A stretch of 64,000 nucleotides of DNA from Prorocentrum cordatum (GCA_963575745.1 CAUYUJ010020681.1:1-64000), one strand, 5' to 3'; counted from the stretch's first letter, positions 12,087-24,231 are shown. The notes: a model not told the origin generated them from the letters alone. Made by a program: numbers and translations.

Positions 12087-12466
12087 TCCTGGATAGCCAA
12101 GCCGGCACGTCTTCACGTGCGCGGACGTGCCAGCTTAGCTGCTTGCAAACGTGCATGGTGGCGCTGGAAAGCTCGCCTGGCGCGCTCCTGAAGGGCAGAA
12201 GGGCAGAGAGCGACGCTTCCACGCGTGCCTGCATGCGTGGGCGCTCGCTGCCCGGGAAGCTTCGCGAGGCCTCTGGGGCGCGTTCGCGAGGCCTCTGGAG
12301 CACGTTCTACGGGAACGTATTGAAACAGACGCTCCGGGACACGCTGCGGAACCCGAGGACCCACGGAAGGGAACGTGGAGCGGTGGGCGGAAGGGTGCGG
12401 CGGCGTACGCGCACCCGCCAGCTTCTTCTCCAACAACCCTACGTAGCCAAAGAGGCTATCCGGGAA
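12087..12466 (-). repeat. Family C GC-rich element
   Basis: Bounded by TCCTGGATAGCCAAG on the left and CCAAAGAGGCTATCCGGGAA on the right, which form imperfect terminal inverted repeats. The interior is largely the reverse complement of 15178-15480. Breaks into family B sequence (CTTTGTCCTTTCTGGCC) on the right. ORFs inside are Arg/Ala-rich and differ between copies. Confidence 0.55.
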
Positions 12467-13091
12467 CTTTGTCCTTTCTGGCCGGATCGACCAACTAGCT
12501 GCGCCCCGCGCCGGAATTCCTCTAGCTCATCGATGCCGAAGAGCTCTATGAGGTATCACTCTTTAGCTTCCAGCACTAGCTTGCTCAGGGAAGCTCTACT
12601 GGGCGCCGGCGGTAAACCGTCAACCTTGGTTACCGCCAGGAGACTCGTAGAGCTTCCTAGCTCGACTTAAGTTGAGAAAACCGACAGCACCTACCAACAT
12701 TTCGACTTATAGTGAATATTTTTTGACCTCTCAATGCGACAGGCGGACGCGTCTGATGTCTGCGAATCGACTCTACGAGTTACTAGCTTCACCTTGCGCA
12801 GGAATTCCTCTAGCTCATCGATAACGAAGAGCTCTACGAGGTACAACTTGCTCAGGGAAGCTCTATGAGTTACTAGCTCCACCCCGCGCCGGAATTCCTC
12901 TAGCTCATCGATGCCGAAGAGCTCTACGAGGTACTGAGCAAAAGTCACCAAAGTTCCGTCAGAATTTTTCGAGCCAACTAGCCCGCCAGTGCGTCCGAAT
13001 TGCTCTTAAGCTTCCAGCTGCTAGCTTAGGGAAGCTCTACGAGTTACTCGTAAGCCTCCATCAATAACTTGCTAAGGGAAGCTCTACGAGT
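12467..13091 (-). repeat. Scrambled caps, tails and family A/B fragments
   Basis: Contains an inverted B cap (12490-12556), A cap (12557-12596), a degenerate hairpin tail (12606-12640), an A distal fragment (12660-12780), two more inverted B caps (about 12785-12845 and 12870-12935), an A body fragment and A caps (about 13010-13090). The caps recur in different arrangements with little body sequence. This looks like repeated insertion or rearrangement at cap sequences. Confidence 0.6.
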
Positions 13092-14160
13092 TACTGGGCG
13101 CCGTCGGTAAACCGTCAACCTTTCTTACCGCTGGGGGACTCGTAGAGCTTCCTGACAGCATATAATGTGAAAAAAATCCACAGAACGAATAGTTTTTTAG
13201 CCCAAGCAATTTCAGACATCTCAAGATGACTCTAACAAAAAAAGCGAATAGTTTGGCCACCCAGCTCGAGTATCAAACCGAGTTCAGACCTCTGAATGCG
13301 ATAGGCGGACGCGTCTGATGTCCGAATCGAATCCTGTGATTACCAGCCCTGCAGCCCTCCTACTGCCCGAGTTAAGTGCAGAAAACCGACAGCAGCTCTG
13401 AAGATGACTCGAACAATACGAATAGTTTCGCGGACCTAGTTCGAGCAGCAAACCGAGTTCCGAGCTCTGGGTTCGACAGACGGGCGCGCCTAATGTCTCG
13501 AATTCGATTTCTGTGACCAGCAGCACTGTAGCCCTCCCCCAGCACGAGTTAAGTGCAGAAGACCGAGAGCACTTCTCAAGATGACTCGAACAAGACCAAT
13601 AGTTTCGCGAACCTAGTTCGGGCAGCAGGCCGAGTTCAGAGCTCTCGATTCAACAGACGAACTCGCCTGATGATTCCCAATCGATTTCTGTGACTATGAG
13701 CTCTGTAGCTGCCCTACAGCTCGAGTTATGTACAGAAAACCGAGTGCGTCTGCTAAGATGATTCGAATAATACGAATAGGTTTGCGGACCTAGCCCGGCT
13801 AGCAGACCGAGTTCAGACCTATGGATTCAACAGGCGAGCGCGCCTGATCATTCTGAATCGATTACCTGTGCTTACCAGCTCTGTAGCTGTCCTAAAGCTC
13901 GAGTTATGCTCAGAAAACTGCCATCGCGTATCAAGATGACTTGAAACGGCCGATCCCGCCTGCCAGCTTTTTGGCAGTAAAAGGTACCCGATCGAGCTGA
14001 GATCAAGATGGCGAGCGGGAATAAGATCGAATATCATGGGAAAAAATACTAGGGCTCAAACGAATTGTTGAATTTCGAGGACAAAATTTTCAACCGTCTA
14101 AAAGTCAGCAAAAGGTCCGTCGAGATTTTTCATGCCAACTAGCTCTCCGGCGCCCCGGAA
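13092..14160 (-). repeat. Family A cassette, inverted
   Basis: Degenerate hairpin tail on the left (CCGTCGGTAA with TTACCGCTGG), then five monomers, the A body (AAAGGTACCCGATCGAGCTG) and a short cap piece ending GCGCCCCGGAA. Open in no long frame. Confidence 0.75.
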
Positions 14161-14562
14161 CTGGCGCCGGCGGTGAACCGTCAACCTGCTTACCGCCGAG
14201 AACCTCGTAGAGCTCATGTCACGCGCAACAGTGCTCGAGGGGAGGTCGAAAGAGAGAGCTTCTGGAAGCATTTCTTGACAAGGAGAAAACATTATTTTTT
14301 TGTGTCGACATGAAGATGGTTCCTCCAAGTGTTTTGATAGTAAACGTGCGCCTACAGAGCTCATACTAAGAGAGAGAGGCCCTCATAGTCGTTTACAGGT
14401 GCGAAAAATCTGCTTTCTCAAAATGAATTGTCAAATATCTTTCAAAAAATTGCAAAATCACCCAAAAGTTACCACTTTGTCCTTTCTGGCCGGGTCGACC
14501 AACTAGCTCCTCCCCGCGCCGGAATTCCTCTAGCTCATCGATGCCGAAGAGCTCTACGAGGT
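14161..14562 (-). repeat. Family B cassette, inverted
   Basis: Hairpin tail on the left, then the B body in reverse (TTTACAGGTGCGAAAAATCTG, GTTACCACTTTGTCC) and the B cap ending GAGCTCTACGAGGTA. Closely matches the units at 5749-6487. Confidence 0.8.
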
Positions 14563-14911
14563 ATTACTCTTACGCTTCCAGCAATAACTTGCTAACGGAA
14601 GCTCTACGAGTTACTAGCTCCACCCCGCGCCGGAATTCCTCTAGCTCATCGATGCCGAAGAGGTACTCTGTTCAGAGCTCTAGATGCTTCAGCCAAACGC
14701 CCTCGATGATTCTGTATCGGTTTGCGTGCGTACCACCTCTGTAGCTGTGCTACAGCTAGAGGTAATTAAGTGCAGAATACCGACAGCGCCTCTAAAGAGA
14801 ACTTGAAAAATACGAATAGTGTTGTGGACCTAGCTCGACTAGCAGAACAAGTTCAGGCCTCGCGATGTAGCAGACGCAAGCGCCTGGTGATACTGAACCA
14901 GTTTATTACCG
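14563..14911 (-). repeat. Stacked caps plus diverged family A monomers
   Basis: An inverted A cap (14563-14614) and B cap (14615-14661), followed by about 1.5 diverged A monomers (GAACTTGAAAAATACGAATAG). No tail and no gene. Confidence 0.55.
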
Positions 14912-15480
14912 GGAAGCTCTCTGAGAGCTAGAGGGTATTAGATTAGACACTGGACGGTGGTGGTGCCCGCCAGCAGCCCATCTTCGCTGGTCCACGATCC
15001 TCGCAGCAACTCGCCCGAGCCGGCAGCGGGTTCGGGGGCGCTTCCGACACGCGTCAACGCGTGCCTGCACGCGTGCAGGCACGCGTGGAGGCGTTCCTGG
15101 CAGCTTTTCTGAAGCGCTGCAGAGAAGCCCCCAGAGCCACAGAAGAGCTTCCCGAGAGCTTCTGTGGGCTTGCCAGGAAGGCTTTTCCTGGATAGCCTCT
15201 TGGGCTACGTAGGGTTGTTAGAGAAGAAGCCGGCGGGTGCCGCCGTACCCTTCCGCCCACCTCTCCACGTTCCCTTCCGTGGGTCCTCGGGTTCCGCAGC
15301 GTGTCCCGGAGCGTCTGTTCTAAAACGTTCCGTAGAACGTGCTTCAGAGGCCTCGCGAACGTGCCCCAGAGGTCCCGCGAAGCTTCCCGGGCAGCCAGCG
15401 CCCACGCGGGCAGGCACGCTCTCTGCCCTTCTGCCCTTCAGAAGCGCGCCAGGCGAGCTTTCCAGCGCCAGCATGCACGT
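14912..15480 (+). repeat. Family C GC-rich element
   Basis: Starts TACCGGGAAGCTCTCTGAGAGC and contains the near-palindromic ACGCGTGCAGGCACGCGTGG at about 15070-15090. The left part is the reverse complement of 28310-28446 and the right part that of 12143-12460. Ends exactly at the next A cap (15481). Confidence 0.55.
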
Positions 15481-15603
15481 AACTCGTAGAGCTTCCCTTA
15501 GCAAGTTGTTGCTGGAAGCTTAAGAGTAATTCCGGGGCGCTGGAGAGCTAGTTGGCAAGAAACATCTCGACGGACCTTTTGGTGACTTTTGGTCGGTTGA
15601 AAA
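15481..15603 (+). repeat. Family A 5' fragment (cap and start of body)
   Basis: A complete A cap (AACTCGTAGAGCTTCCCTTAG...GAGAGCTAGTTGG) plus the first 50 bases of the A body, cut by a family B cap. Confidence 0.75.
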
Positions 15604-15696
15604 TGACTCGTAGCTCTTCGGCATCGACGAGATAGAGGAATTCCGGCGCGGGGTGGAGCTAGTTGGCCGATCCGACCAAAAGAGACAATGTGATCA

Positions 15697-15790
<94 letters not shown>

Positions 15791-15981
15791 GTCCGTAGCT
15801 GCAATATTACTATCAAAAGACTTGCAGGAACCGACGTTCGATAAATATAAAAACGTATTTTCTCGAGTTTTTGCTGTCGCGTTCCAGAAGCTTTCTTCAT
15901 GTGCTCCGACGATCGCCGTGCATGAAAAGAGCTCTACGAGGTTCTCGGCGGTAACCTGGTGGTTTACCGCCGGTTCCCAGT
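15604..15981 (+). repeat. Family B cassette carrying a T(56) run and AT repeat
   Basis: B cap, then the normal GACAATGTGAT start of the body, then 56 T (15700-15755) and an AT run (15756-15787). The body then resumes (GTAGCTGCAATATTACTATC) and the unit ends with the hairpin tail at about 15945-15981. Confidence 0.75.
15700..15787. repeat. Homopolymer T(56) followed by (AT)n
   Basis: Uninterrupted T from 15700 to 15755, then alternating A/T to 15787. Sister B units have only ACTTTTGGG at this place, so the run expanded inside the repeat. Confidence 0.95.
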
Positions 15982-17069
15982 TTTGTTCTCGAAATTTGAA
16001 CATTTGTTAGGGCTCTAGTATTTTTTCCCATGATATTCGATCTTATTCCCGCTCGCCATCTCCATCTCAGCTCGATCGGGTACCTTTCACTGCCAAAAAG
16101 GAGGCAGGCGGGATCGGCTGTTTCGAGTCATCTTGTCACGCGGTGACGGTTTTCTCAAGGTAACTCGAGCTTCAGGACAGCTACAGAGCTGGTGAGCACA
16201 GCTAATCGATGCAGAATGATCAGGCGCGTTCGCCTGTTGAACCCAGAGGTCTGAACTCGGTCTGCTAGCCGAGCTAGGTCCGCAAACCTATTCGTATTAT
16301 TCGAGTCATCTTGACAGACGCTCTCTGTTTTCTGTACTGACTCGAGCTGCAGGACAGCTACATAGCTGATACGTACAGAATCTGATTAAGAATCATAGTG
16401 GCCGTTGTCTGCTGAATCGAGAGCCCTGAACTCGGTCTGCTCTCCGATCTAGAATCGCGAAACTATGCGTATTGTTCGAGTCATCTTGAGAGATGCTGTC
16501 GGCTCTCTGCACTTAACTCGGGCTGTAGGGGGGCTGCACAGCTGGTAATCACTGGAATCGATTGGGAGATATCAGGCGCGTCCGCCTTTCGAATCGAGAG
16601 CTCCGAACTCTGTCTGCTGCCAGAACTAGATCCGCGAAACTATTCGTATTGTTTGAGTCATCCTCAGAGGTTCTATCGGTTTTCTGCATAACTCGGGCTC
16701 TAGGGGGGCTGCAGGGCTGGTAATCACATGATTCAATGCAGAGACATCAGACGCCCTGTCCCATGCAGAGGTTTGAACTCGGTCTGGTACTCGAGCTAGA
16801 TTTGCCAAACTATTCGTATTGTTCGAGTCATCTTGAGAGGTGCTGTCGATTTACGCGCATAACTCGGGCTGTAGAAGAGCTACAGAGCTCTCAGAAGACA
16901 ATCCAGAAGCATCTGGGGCGTTCGTCTGTTGCATCCGAGAGGTCTGAAATTGGTTGCGCTGAAAAACTATTTTTTCGGTGGAATTTTTTTTCGACATTAT
17001 ATGTTGTCACGAAGCTCTACGAGTCCCCCGGCGGTAACGAAGGCTGACGGTTTACCGCCGGCGCCCAGT
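15982..17069 (+). repeat. Family A cassette (cap missing)
   Basis: Starts directly in the A body (TTTGTTCTCGAAATTTGAAC) after the tail of the preceding B unit. Has monomers of the TCTGATTAAGAATCA-type and the A terminus with a hairpin tail near 17029. Confidence 0.75.
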
Positions 17070-17376
17070 TTGCCATGCCCTTCAGGAGCGCGCCAGGCGA
17101 GCTTTCCCACGCCACCACGCACGTTTGCAAGCAGCTTTTGCAGCCCTTCAGAAGCTGCCACCTCCGCGCACGTCCAAGACGTGCACCCGGCCATGCAGAC
17201 TCAGCGTGTGAAGCACTTGAGGTGAGCGCAGGGGCGCGCGCGGCGCCAGCGGCACCGCCCAGATCGCTGGCGCGACGAGACCCGTGCGCGCGTCTCTGGC
17301 TTGGCTATCTGGGTTTTGGACAACAACAGGTTCGGTGTGTGCCCTCTTTGCTCTCCGGGTTTTGGACGCTACAAGT
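17070..17376 (+). repeat. Family C-like GC-rich insert
   Basis: Lies exactly between a tail (ends 17069) and an A cap (starts 17377). Shares TTCAGGAGCGCGCCAGGCGAGC with 15440-15465 and the reverse complement of about 12160-12190. Ends GGGTTTTGGACGCTACAAGT, which resembles 10993-11025. Confidence 0.5.
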
Positions 17377-18230
17377 AACTCGTAGAGCTTCCCTTAGCAA
17401 GTTGTTGCTGGAAGCTTCAGAGTAATTCCGGGGCGCTGGAGAGCTAGTTGGCAAGAAAAATCTCGACGGAACTTTTGATGACTTTTGGTCCGTTGAAACA
17501 TTTGTTCTCGAAATTCAACCATTCGTTAGAGCTCTAGTATTTTTTCTGTGATATTCGATCTTATTCCCGCTCGCCATCTTGACCTCAGTTCGATCGGGTA
17601 CCATTTACTGCCAAAAAGCACTCCGGCAGGATCGGCCGTTTCGAGTCGTCTTGTCACGCGGTGACGGTTTTCTCAAGATAACTCGAGCTTCAGGACAGCT
17701 ACAGAGCTGGTAAGCACAGCTAATCGATTCAGAATGATCAGGCGCGTTCGCCTGTCGAATCGAGAGGTCTGAACTCGGTCTGCTAGCCGAGCTAGGTCCG
17801 CAAACCTATTCGTATTATTCGAGTCATCTTGACAGACGCTCTCGGTTTTCTGTACTTAACTCGAGCTATAGGACAGCTACAGGGCTGATGCTTACAGAAT
17901 CTGATTCAGAATCACTATTGGCCGTTGTCTGTTGAATCCAGAGCTCTGAACTCGGTCTGCTGCCCGATCTAGAATCATGAAACTATTCGTATTGTTCGAG
18001 TCATCTTGAGAGATGCTGTCGGTTCTCTGCACTCAACTCGGGCTGTAGGGGGCTGCATGGCTGGTAATCACTGGAATCGATTCGGAGACATCAGGCGCGT
18101 CCGCCTGTCGAATCTAGAGCTCCGAACTCTGTCTGCTGCCCGAACTAGGTCTGCGAAACTATTCGTATTGTTCGAGGCCGGTTTTCTTACTCAGCTCAAG
18201 ATTCTGAGGAGCTACAGAGCTGGCACGCAC
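17377..18230 (+). repeat. Family A cassette, 3' truncated
   Basis: Full cap, A body, three monomers, then a break where inverted family A sequence begins (CTGGGCGCC at 18232). Confidence 0.75.
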
Positions 18231-18835
18231 ACTGGGCGCCGGCGGTAAACCGTCAACCTTTGTTACCGCCGGGGGACTCGTAGAGCTCCCTGACAACATA
18301 TAATGTCGGAAAAAATTGCACATAAAAAAAAGTTTTTCGGCCCAAGCAATTTCAAACCTCTCGATGCAACGGCCGAACGCCCCCAATGCTTCTGGATTGT
18401 CTTCTGTACGAGCTCTGTAGCTCTCCTACAGCCCGAGTTACGTGCAGGAAACCGACAGCACCTCTCAGGATGACTCGAGCAATACGAATAGTTTCGCAGA
18501 CCTAGTTCGGGCAGCAGACAGAGTTCGGAGCTCTGCATGCGACAGGCGGACGCGTCTGATGTCTCTGAATCGATTCCTGTGATTACCAACCCTGCAGCCC
18601 CCCCTACAGCCCGAGTTAAGTGCAGAAAACCGACAGCACCTCTCAGGATGAATCACTGGCGAAGATGACTTTTACGAACCTAGCTCGAGTAGCAGACCGA
18701 GTTCAGGCCGCTGGATGCAACAGGCGAACGCGTCTGATCATTCTGAATCGGTTTCTGTAAGTATCAGCTCTGTAGCTCTCGAAATCTTGAGTTAAGTACA
18801 GAAAACCGTGAAAGCGTGTCAAGATGACTTGGAAC
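18231..18835 (-). repeat. Family A cassette, inverted and truncated
   Basis: Hairpin tail on the left (near 18239-18274), A terminus, and about three monomers ending near AAGATGACTTGGAACG. With the unit on its left it forms a tail-to-tail inverted pair. Confidence 0.7.
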
Positions 18836-18910
18836 GCAGTTGGTTCCAGCAAGTCTTTTGATAGTAGAATTTAACTGGCAGACGCGACATAACCCACTAC
18901 ACGTGAGAAC
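18836..18910. repeat. Family B fragment
   Basis: The short stretch with CAAGTCTTTTGATAGTAG resembles the inverted B body (CAAGTGTTTTGATAGTAA at about 14327). Ends at a degraded cap. Confidence 0.45.
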
Positions 18911-20058
18911 AATAACTCTTAGAGCTTCCCTTAGCAAGTCTGACTTTTGGTCGATTGAAAATTTTGCTCTCGAAATTCAACCATTCGTTAGAGCTCTAAT
19001 ATTTTTCCCGTGATATTCGATCTTATTCCCGCTCGCCATCTTGATCTCAGCTCGATCGGCTACCTTTTACTGCCAAAAAGCACACGGGCGGGATCGCCCG
19101 TTTCGGGTCATCTTGTCACGTGGTGACGGTTTTCTCAAGATAACTCGAGCTTCAGGAAAGCTACAGAGCTGGTAAGCACAGCTAATCGATTCAGAATGAT
19201 CAGGCGTGTTTGTCTGTTGAACCTAGAGGTCTAGACTCGGTCTGCTAGCCGAGCTAGGTCCGCAAACCTATTCGTATTATTCGAGTCATCTTGACAGACG
19301 CTCTCCCTTTTCTATACTTAACTCGAGCTACAGGACAGCAACAGAGCTGATACATACAGAATCTGATTCAGAATCATCAGTGGCCGTTGTCTGCTCAATC
19401 CAGAGCTCTGAACTCGGTCTGCTGCCCGATCTAGAATCGCGAAACTATTCGTATTGTTCGAGTCATCTTGAGAGATGCTGTCGGTTTTCTGCACTTAACT
19501 CGGGCTGTAGGGGGCTGCATGGCTGGTAATCACTGGAATCGATTCGGAGACATCAGGCGCGTCCGCCTTCCGAATCCAGATCTCCGAACTCTGTCTGCTG
19601 CTCGAACTATGTCCGCAAAACTATTCGTATTGCTCGAGTCATCCTGAGAGGTGCTCTCGGTTTCCTGCACTGAACTCGGGCTGTAGGGGGGGCTGCAGGG
19701 CTGGTAATCACAGGAATCGATTCAGAGACATCATACGAGTCCACCTGTCGCATGCAGAGGTCTGAAGTCGGTCTGATACTCGAGCTAGGTTTGCCAAACT
19801 ATCGTATTGTTCGAGTCATCGTGAGAGGTGCTGTCGATTTACGCACGTAACTCGGGCTGTAGGAGAGCTACAGAGCTCGTGCAGAAGACAATCCAGAAGC
19901 ATCGGGGGCGTTCGGCTGTTGCATCCAAGAGGTCTGAAATTGCTTGGGCTGAAAAACTATTTTTTCTGTGTAATTTTTTTCGACGTTATATGTTGTCAGG
20001 AAGCTCTACGAGTCCCCCGGCGGTAAGAAAGGTTGACGGTCTGCCGCCGGCGCCCAGT
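18911..20058 (+). repeat. Family A cassette
   Basis: Degenerate cap (AATAACTCTTAGAGCTTCCC), A body, five monomers, terminus and hairpin tail (about 20017-20050; the right arm is imperfect, CTGCCGCCGG). Confidence 0.75.
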
Positions 20059-20215
20059 ACCGGTTCTCAAAATGAATTGTCAAATATCCTTCAAATCAAA
20101 GTAAAACCGACCCAAGGTTATCACATTGTCTCTTTTTGTCGGGTCGGCAAACTAGCTCCACCCCGCGCCGGAATTCCTCTAGCTCATCGATGCCGAAGAG
20201 CTCTACGAAGTATTT
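20059..20215 (-). repeat. Family B fragment, inverted
   Basis: Reverse B body (AAAATGAATTGTCAAATATC...TCACATTGTCTCTTT) and B cap ending GAGCTCTACGAAGTA, without a tail. Confidence 0.65.
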
Positions 20216-21658
20216 TTGGACTGCCAACGTGAAGTCGGTCCCTGGCTTCGCTCGGGGGAATTTTTCGACGGAATGAACTAAGAATTTGTGAGGTAACTTC
20301 TGTAATGCCAAGCTTCGCTCTGCGCAAATAGCAGCCCAAACGCATTGTTAGAACTGCAAAATCGGCTGAGCCAGGCCGCGGAAGGTATGATCGCGTCCCT
20401 TTTCGACTTGTCGCCAACTAGCTCCACCCTGTCGCCGAATGCCTCTAGCTCTTCTACCATCAGAGCTCTACGAGGCAGTGGAAGTGCAAGCAGACGCCTG
20501 AGAGAACTAGAAGTGCAAGCAGACAGCTTCTGATGGCATTTTCTGCAAAACTGGAAAATTGCATTTTTGGACTGCCAACGTGAAGTCGGTCCCTGGCTTC
20601 GCTCGGGAGAATTTTTCGACGGAATAAACTAAGAAAATGTAAGGTATTTTCTCTAATGCCATGCTTCGCCCTGCGCAAATAGCAGCCCAAACGAATTGTT
20701 AGAACTGCAAAATCGGCAGAGCCAGGCCGCGGAAGTTATGATCGCGTCCCTTTTCGACATTTCGCCAACTAGCTCCACCCTGTCGCCGACTGCCTCTAGC
20801 TCTTCTACCATCAGAGCTCTACGAGGCAGTAGAAGTGCAAGCAGACGCCTGAGAGAACTAGAAGTGCAAGCAGATAGCTTCTGATGGCATTTTCTGCAAA
20901 ACTGGAAAATTGCATTTTTGGACTGCCAACGTGAAGTCGGTCCCTGGCTTCGCTCGGGAGAATTTTTCGACGGAGTGAACTGAGAATTTGTGAGGTAACT
21001 TCTGTAATGCCAAGCTTCGCTCTGCGCAAATAGCAGCCCAAGAGCGGGCAGCATACCGAGTTGAGAGCTCTGGATTCAACAGACAAGCCTGGTGACTCTG
21101 AATCGGGTTCTGTAAGTATCAGCTCTGTAGCTGTCCTACAGCTCGAGTTAAGTACAGAAAACCGAGAGCGTCTGTCAAGATGATTCGAATAATACGAATA
21201 GGTTTCCGGACCTAGCTCGGCTAGCAGACCGAGTTCAGACATCTGGATGCAATAGACGAACGCGCCTGATCATTCTGAATCGATAAGGTGTGCTTACCAG
21301 CTCTGTAATTGTTAGAACTGCAAAATCGGCTGAGCCAGGCCGCGGAAGGTATGATCGCGTCCCTTTTCGACATTTCGCCAACTAGCTCCACCCTGTCGCC
21401 GAATTCCTCTAGCTCTTCTACCATCAAAGCTCTACGAGGCACTAGAAGTGCAAGTAGACGCCTGAGAGAACTAGAAGTGCAAGCAGATAGCTTCTGATGG
21501 CATTTTCTGCAAAACTGGAAAATTGCATTTTTGGACTGCCAACGTGAAGTCGGTCCCTGGCTTCGCTCGGGCAAATTTTTCGACGGAATTAACTAAGAAT
21601 TTGTGAGGTAACTTCTGTAATGCCAAGGTATGATCGCGTCCCTTTTCGACATTTCGCC
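20216..21658 (-). repeat. Family D ~351-bp tandem repeat interrupted by family A
   Basis: Units share TGTTAGAACTGCAAAATCGG at 20347, 20698 and 21311. The first spacing is 351 bases. Each unit contains its own cap-like block (CTCTAGCTCTTCTACCATC AGAGCTCTACGAGG), a short internal repeat of GAACTAGAAGTGCAAGCAGA, and GACTGCCAACGTGAAGTCGG. Between the second and third unit about 265 bases of inverted family A monomer (about 21043-21307) replace a few bases. Long minus-strand ORFs here (up to 143 aa) come from the repeat and show no family motif. Confidence 0.7.
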
Positions 21659-21978
21659 AACTGGAACCGGCGGTAAACCGTCAACCTGGTTACCGCCGGG
21701 AACCTCGTAGAGCTCGTTTCTTGCACGGCAATCGTCGGAACACATCGAGAAAGCTTCTGGAGCGAGAACAAAAAACTCGAAAAATCACGCTTTTCTGTTT
21801 TTTATCTCAAGACGGTTCCCCCAAGTGTTTTGATAGTAATACTGCAGCTACGGGCAGACTCGCCATAACCCACTACAGGTGCGAAAAGTCTGCTTTCTCA
21901 AATTGTCAAATATCCTTCAATTGTTCGCAAAACCACCCAAAAGTTATCACTTTGTCCTTTCTGGCCGGGTCGGCCAAC
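21659..21978 (-). repeat. Family B cassette, inverted
   Basis: Hairpin tail on the left (CCGGCGGTAA near 21667), then the B body in reverse, ending at CTTTCTGGCCGGGTCGGCCAA without a cap. The next family A tail starts immediately. Confidence 0.7.
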
Positions 21979-23124
21979 TGGGCGACGGCGGTAAACCGTC
22001 AACCTTTCTTACCGCCGGGGGACTCGTAGAGCTTCCTGACAATATATAATGTTGAAAACATTGCAGAGAACGAATAGTTTTCAGCCCAAGCGATTTCAGA
22101 CCTCTCGATGCAACAGCCGAACGCACCCCCGATGCTTCTGGATTGTCTTCTGTACGAGCTCTGTAGCTCTCCTACAGCCCGAGTTCCGTGCGTCAATCGA
22201 CAGCACCTCTCAAGATGACTCGAATAAAACGAATAGTTTGGCAAACCCAGCTCGAGTATCAGACCGAGTTCAGACTTCTGAATGCGACAGGCGGACGCGT
22301 TTGATGTCTCCGAATCGATTCCTGTGATTACCCGCCCTGCAGCCCCCCTACAGCTCGAGTTAAGTCCAGAAAGCCGACAGCATCTTTCAGGATGACTCGA
22401 ACAATACGAACAGTTTCGCGGACCGAGTTCGGGCAGCAGACCGAGTTCCGAGCTCTGGATTCCACAGGCGGACGCTTCTGATGTCTTCAAATCGATTGCT
22501 GTCACCACCAGCACTGTAGCCCCCTACAGCCCGAGTTAAATGCAGAAAACCGACAGCACCTCTCAAGATGACTCGAACAATACGAACAGTTTCGCGATTC
22601 TGGATCGGGCAGCAGACCGAGTTCTGAGCTTTGGATTCGACAGACAAACGCGACTGTTGATTCTGAATCGGTTTCTGTAAGTATCAGCCCTGTAGCTGTC
22701 CTATAGCTCGAGTTAAGTACAGACAACCGAGAGCGCCTGTCTAGATGACTCGAATAATACGAATAGGTTTGCGGACCTAGCTCGGCTAGCAGACCGAGTT
22801 CAGACCTCTGGATTTGACAGGCGAACTCGCCTGATCATTCTGAATCGATAAGGTGTGCTTACCAGCTCTGTAGCTGTCCTATATCTCGAGTTTAGTTCAG
22901 TATACCGACAGCGCGAATCAAGATGACTCGAAACGGCCGATCCCGCCGCAGTGCTTTTTGGCAGTAAAAGGTACCCGATCGAGCTGAGATCAAGATGGCG
23001 AGCGGAAATAAGATCGAATATCACGGGAAAAATACTAGAGCTCTAACGAATGGTTGAATTTCGAGAACGAAATTTTCAACCGGCCAAAATTCCTCAAAAT
23101 GTCCGTCGAGATTTTTCTTGCCAA
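21979..23124 (-). repeat. Family A cassette, inverted
   Basis: Hairpin tail (about 21985-22018), terminus, five monomers of four ordered types, A body (AAAGGTACCCGATCGAGCTG) ending TTTTTCTTGCCAA. The cap is missing. Confidence 0.8.
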
Positions 23125-24231
23125 CTGGGCGCCGGCGGTAAACCGTCAACCTTTGTTACCTTTGTTACCTGACAACATGTAATGTCGAAAAAAAAATTAC
23201 ACAGAAAAAATAGTTTTTCAACCCATGCAATTTCAGACCTCTCGGATGCAACAGCCGAACGCCCCCGATGCTTCTAGATTGTCTTCTGTACGAGCTCTGT
23301 AGCTCTCCTACAGCCAGAGTTACGTGCATAAATCGACAGCACCTCTCAAGATGACTCGGACAATACGAATAGTTTGGCAAACCTAGCTCGAGTATCAGAC
23401 CGAGTTCAAACCTCTGCATACGCGTCTGATGTCTCTGAATCGATTCCTGTGATTACCAGCCCTGCAGCCCCCCCTACAGCCCGAGCTAAGTGCAGGAAAC
23501 CCACAGCACCTCTCAGGATGACTCGATCAATACGAATAGTTTCGCGGACCTAGTTCGGGCAGCACACCGATTTCCGATCTCTGGATTCGGCAGGCGGACG
23601 CGCCTGATGTCTTGAAATCGATTTCTGTAAGTGCGAGCCCTGTAGCCCCCCTACAGCCCGAGTTAAGTGCAGAGAACCGACAGCATCTCTCAAGATGACT
23701 CGAACAATACGAATAGTTTCGCGATTCTAGATCGGGCAGCAGACCGAGTTCAGAGCTCTGGATTCAACAGACAACGGCCACTGATGATTCTGAACCAGAT
23801 TCTGTACGTATCAGCTCTGTAGCTGTCCTGTAGCTCGAGTTAAGTACAGCAAACGGAGAGCGTCTGTCAATATGACTTGAATAATACGAATAGGTTTGCG
23901 GACCTAGCTCGGCTAGCAGACCGAGTTCAGACCTCTGGGTTCAACAGTCGAACGCGCCTGATCATTCTGAATCGATTAGCTGTGCTTACCAGCTCTGTAG
24001 CTGTCATGAAGCTCGAGTTATCTTGAGAAAACCGACAGCGCGTGACAAGATGACTCGAAACGGCCGATCCCGCCGGAGTGCTTTTTGGCAGTGAAAGGTA
24101 CCGATCGAGCGGAGATCAAGATGGCGAGCGGGAATAAGATCGAATATCACGGGAAAAATATTAGAGCTCTAACGAATGGTTGAATTTCGAGAACAAAGTT
24201 TTCAACCGACCAAAAGTCACCACTGGGCGCC
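23125..24231 (-). repeat. Family A cassette, inverted
   Basis: Tail on the left with a local duplication (TTTGTTACC twice at 23153-23168), which replaces its left arm. Then five monomers and the A body. Confidence 0.8.

Noticed and set aside
12691-12951. Recurring peptide ELFGIDELEEFRRGVELV in many small ORFs
   Set aside because: It is the translation of the family B cap, which occurs in both orientations and in broken contexts, with no long frame around it.
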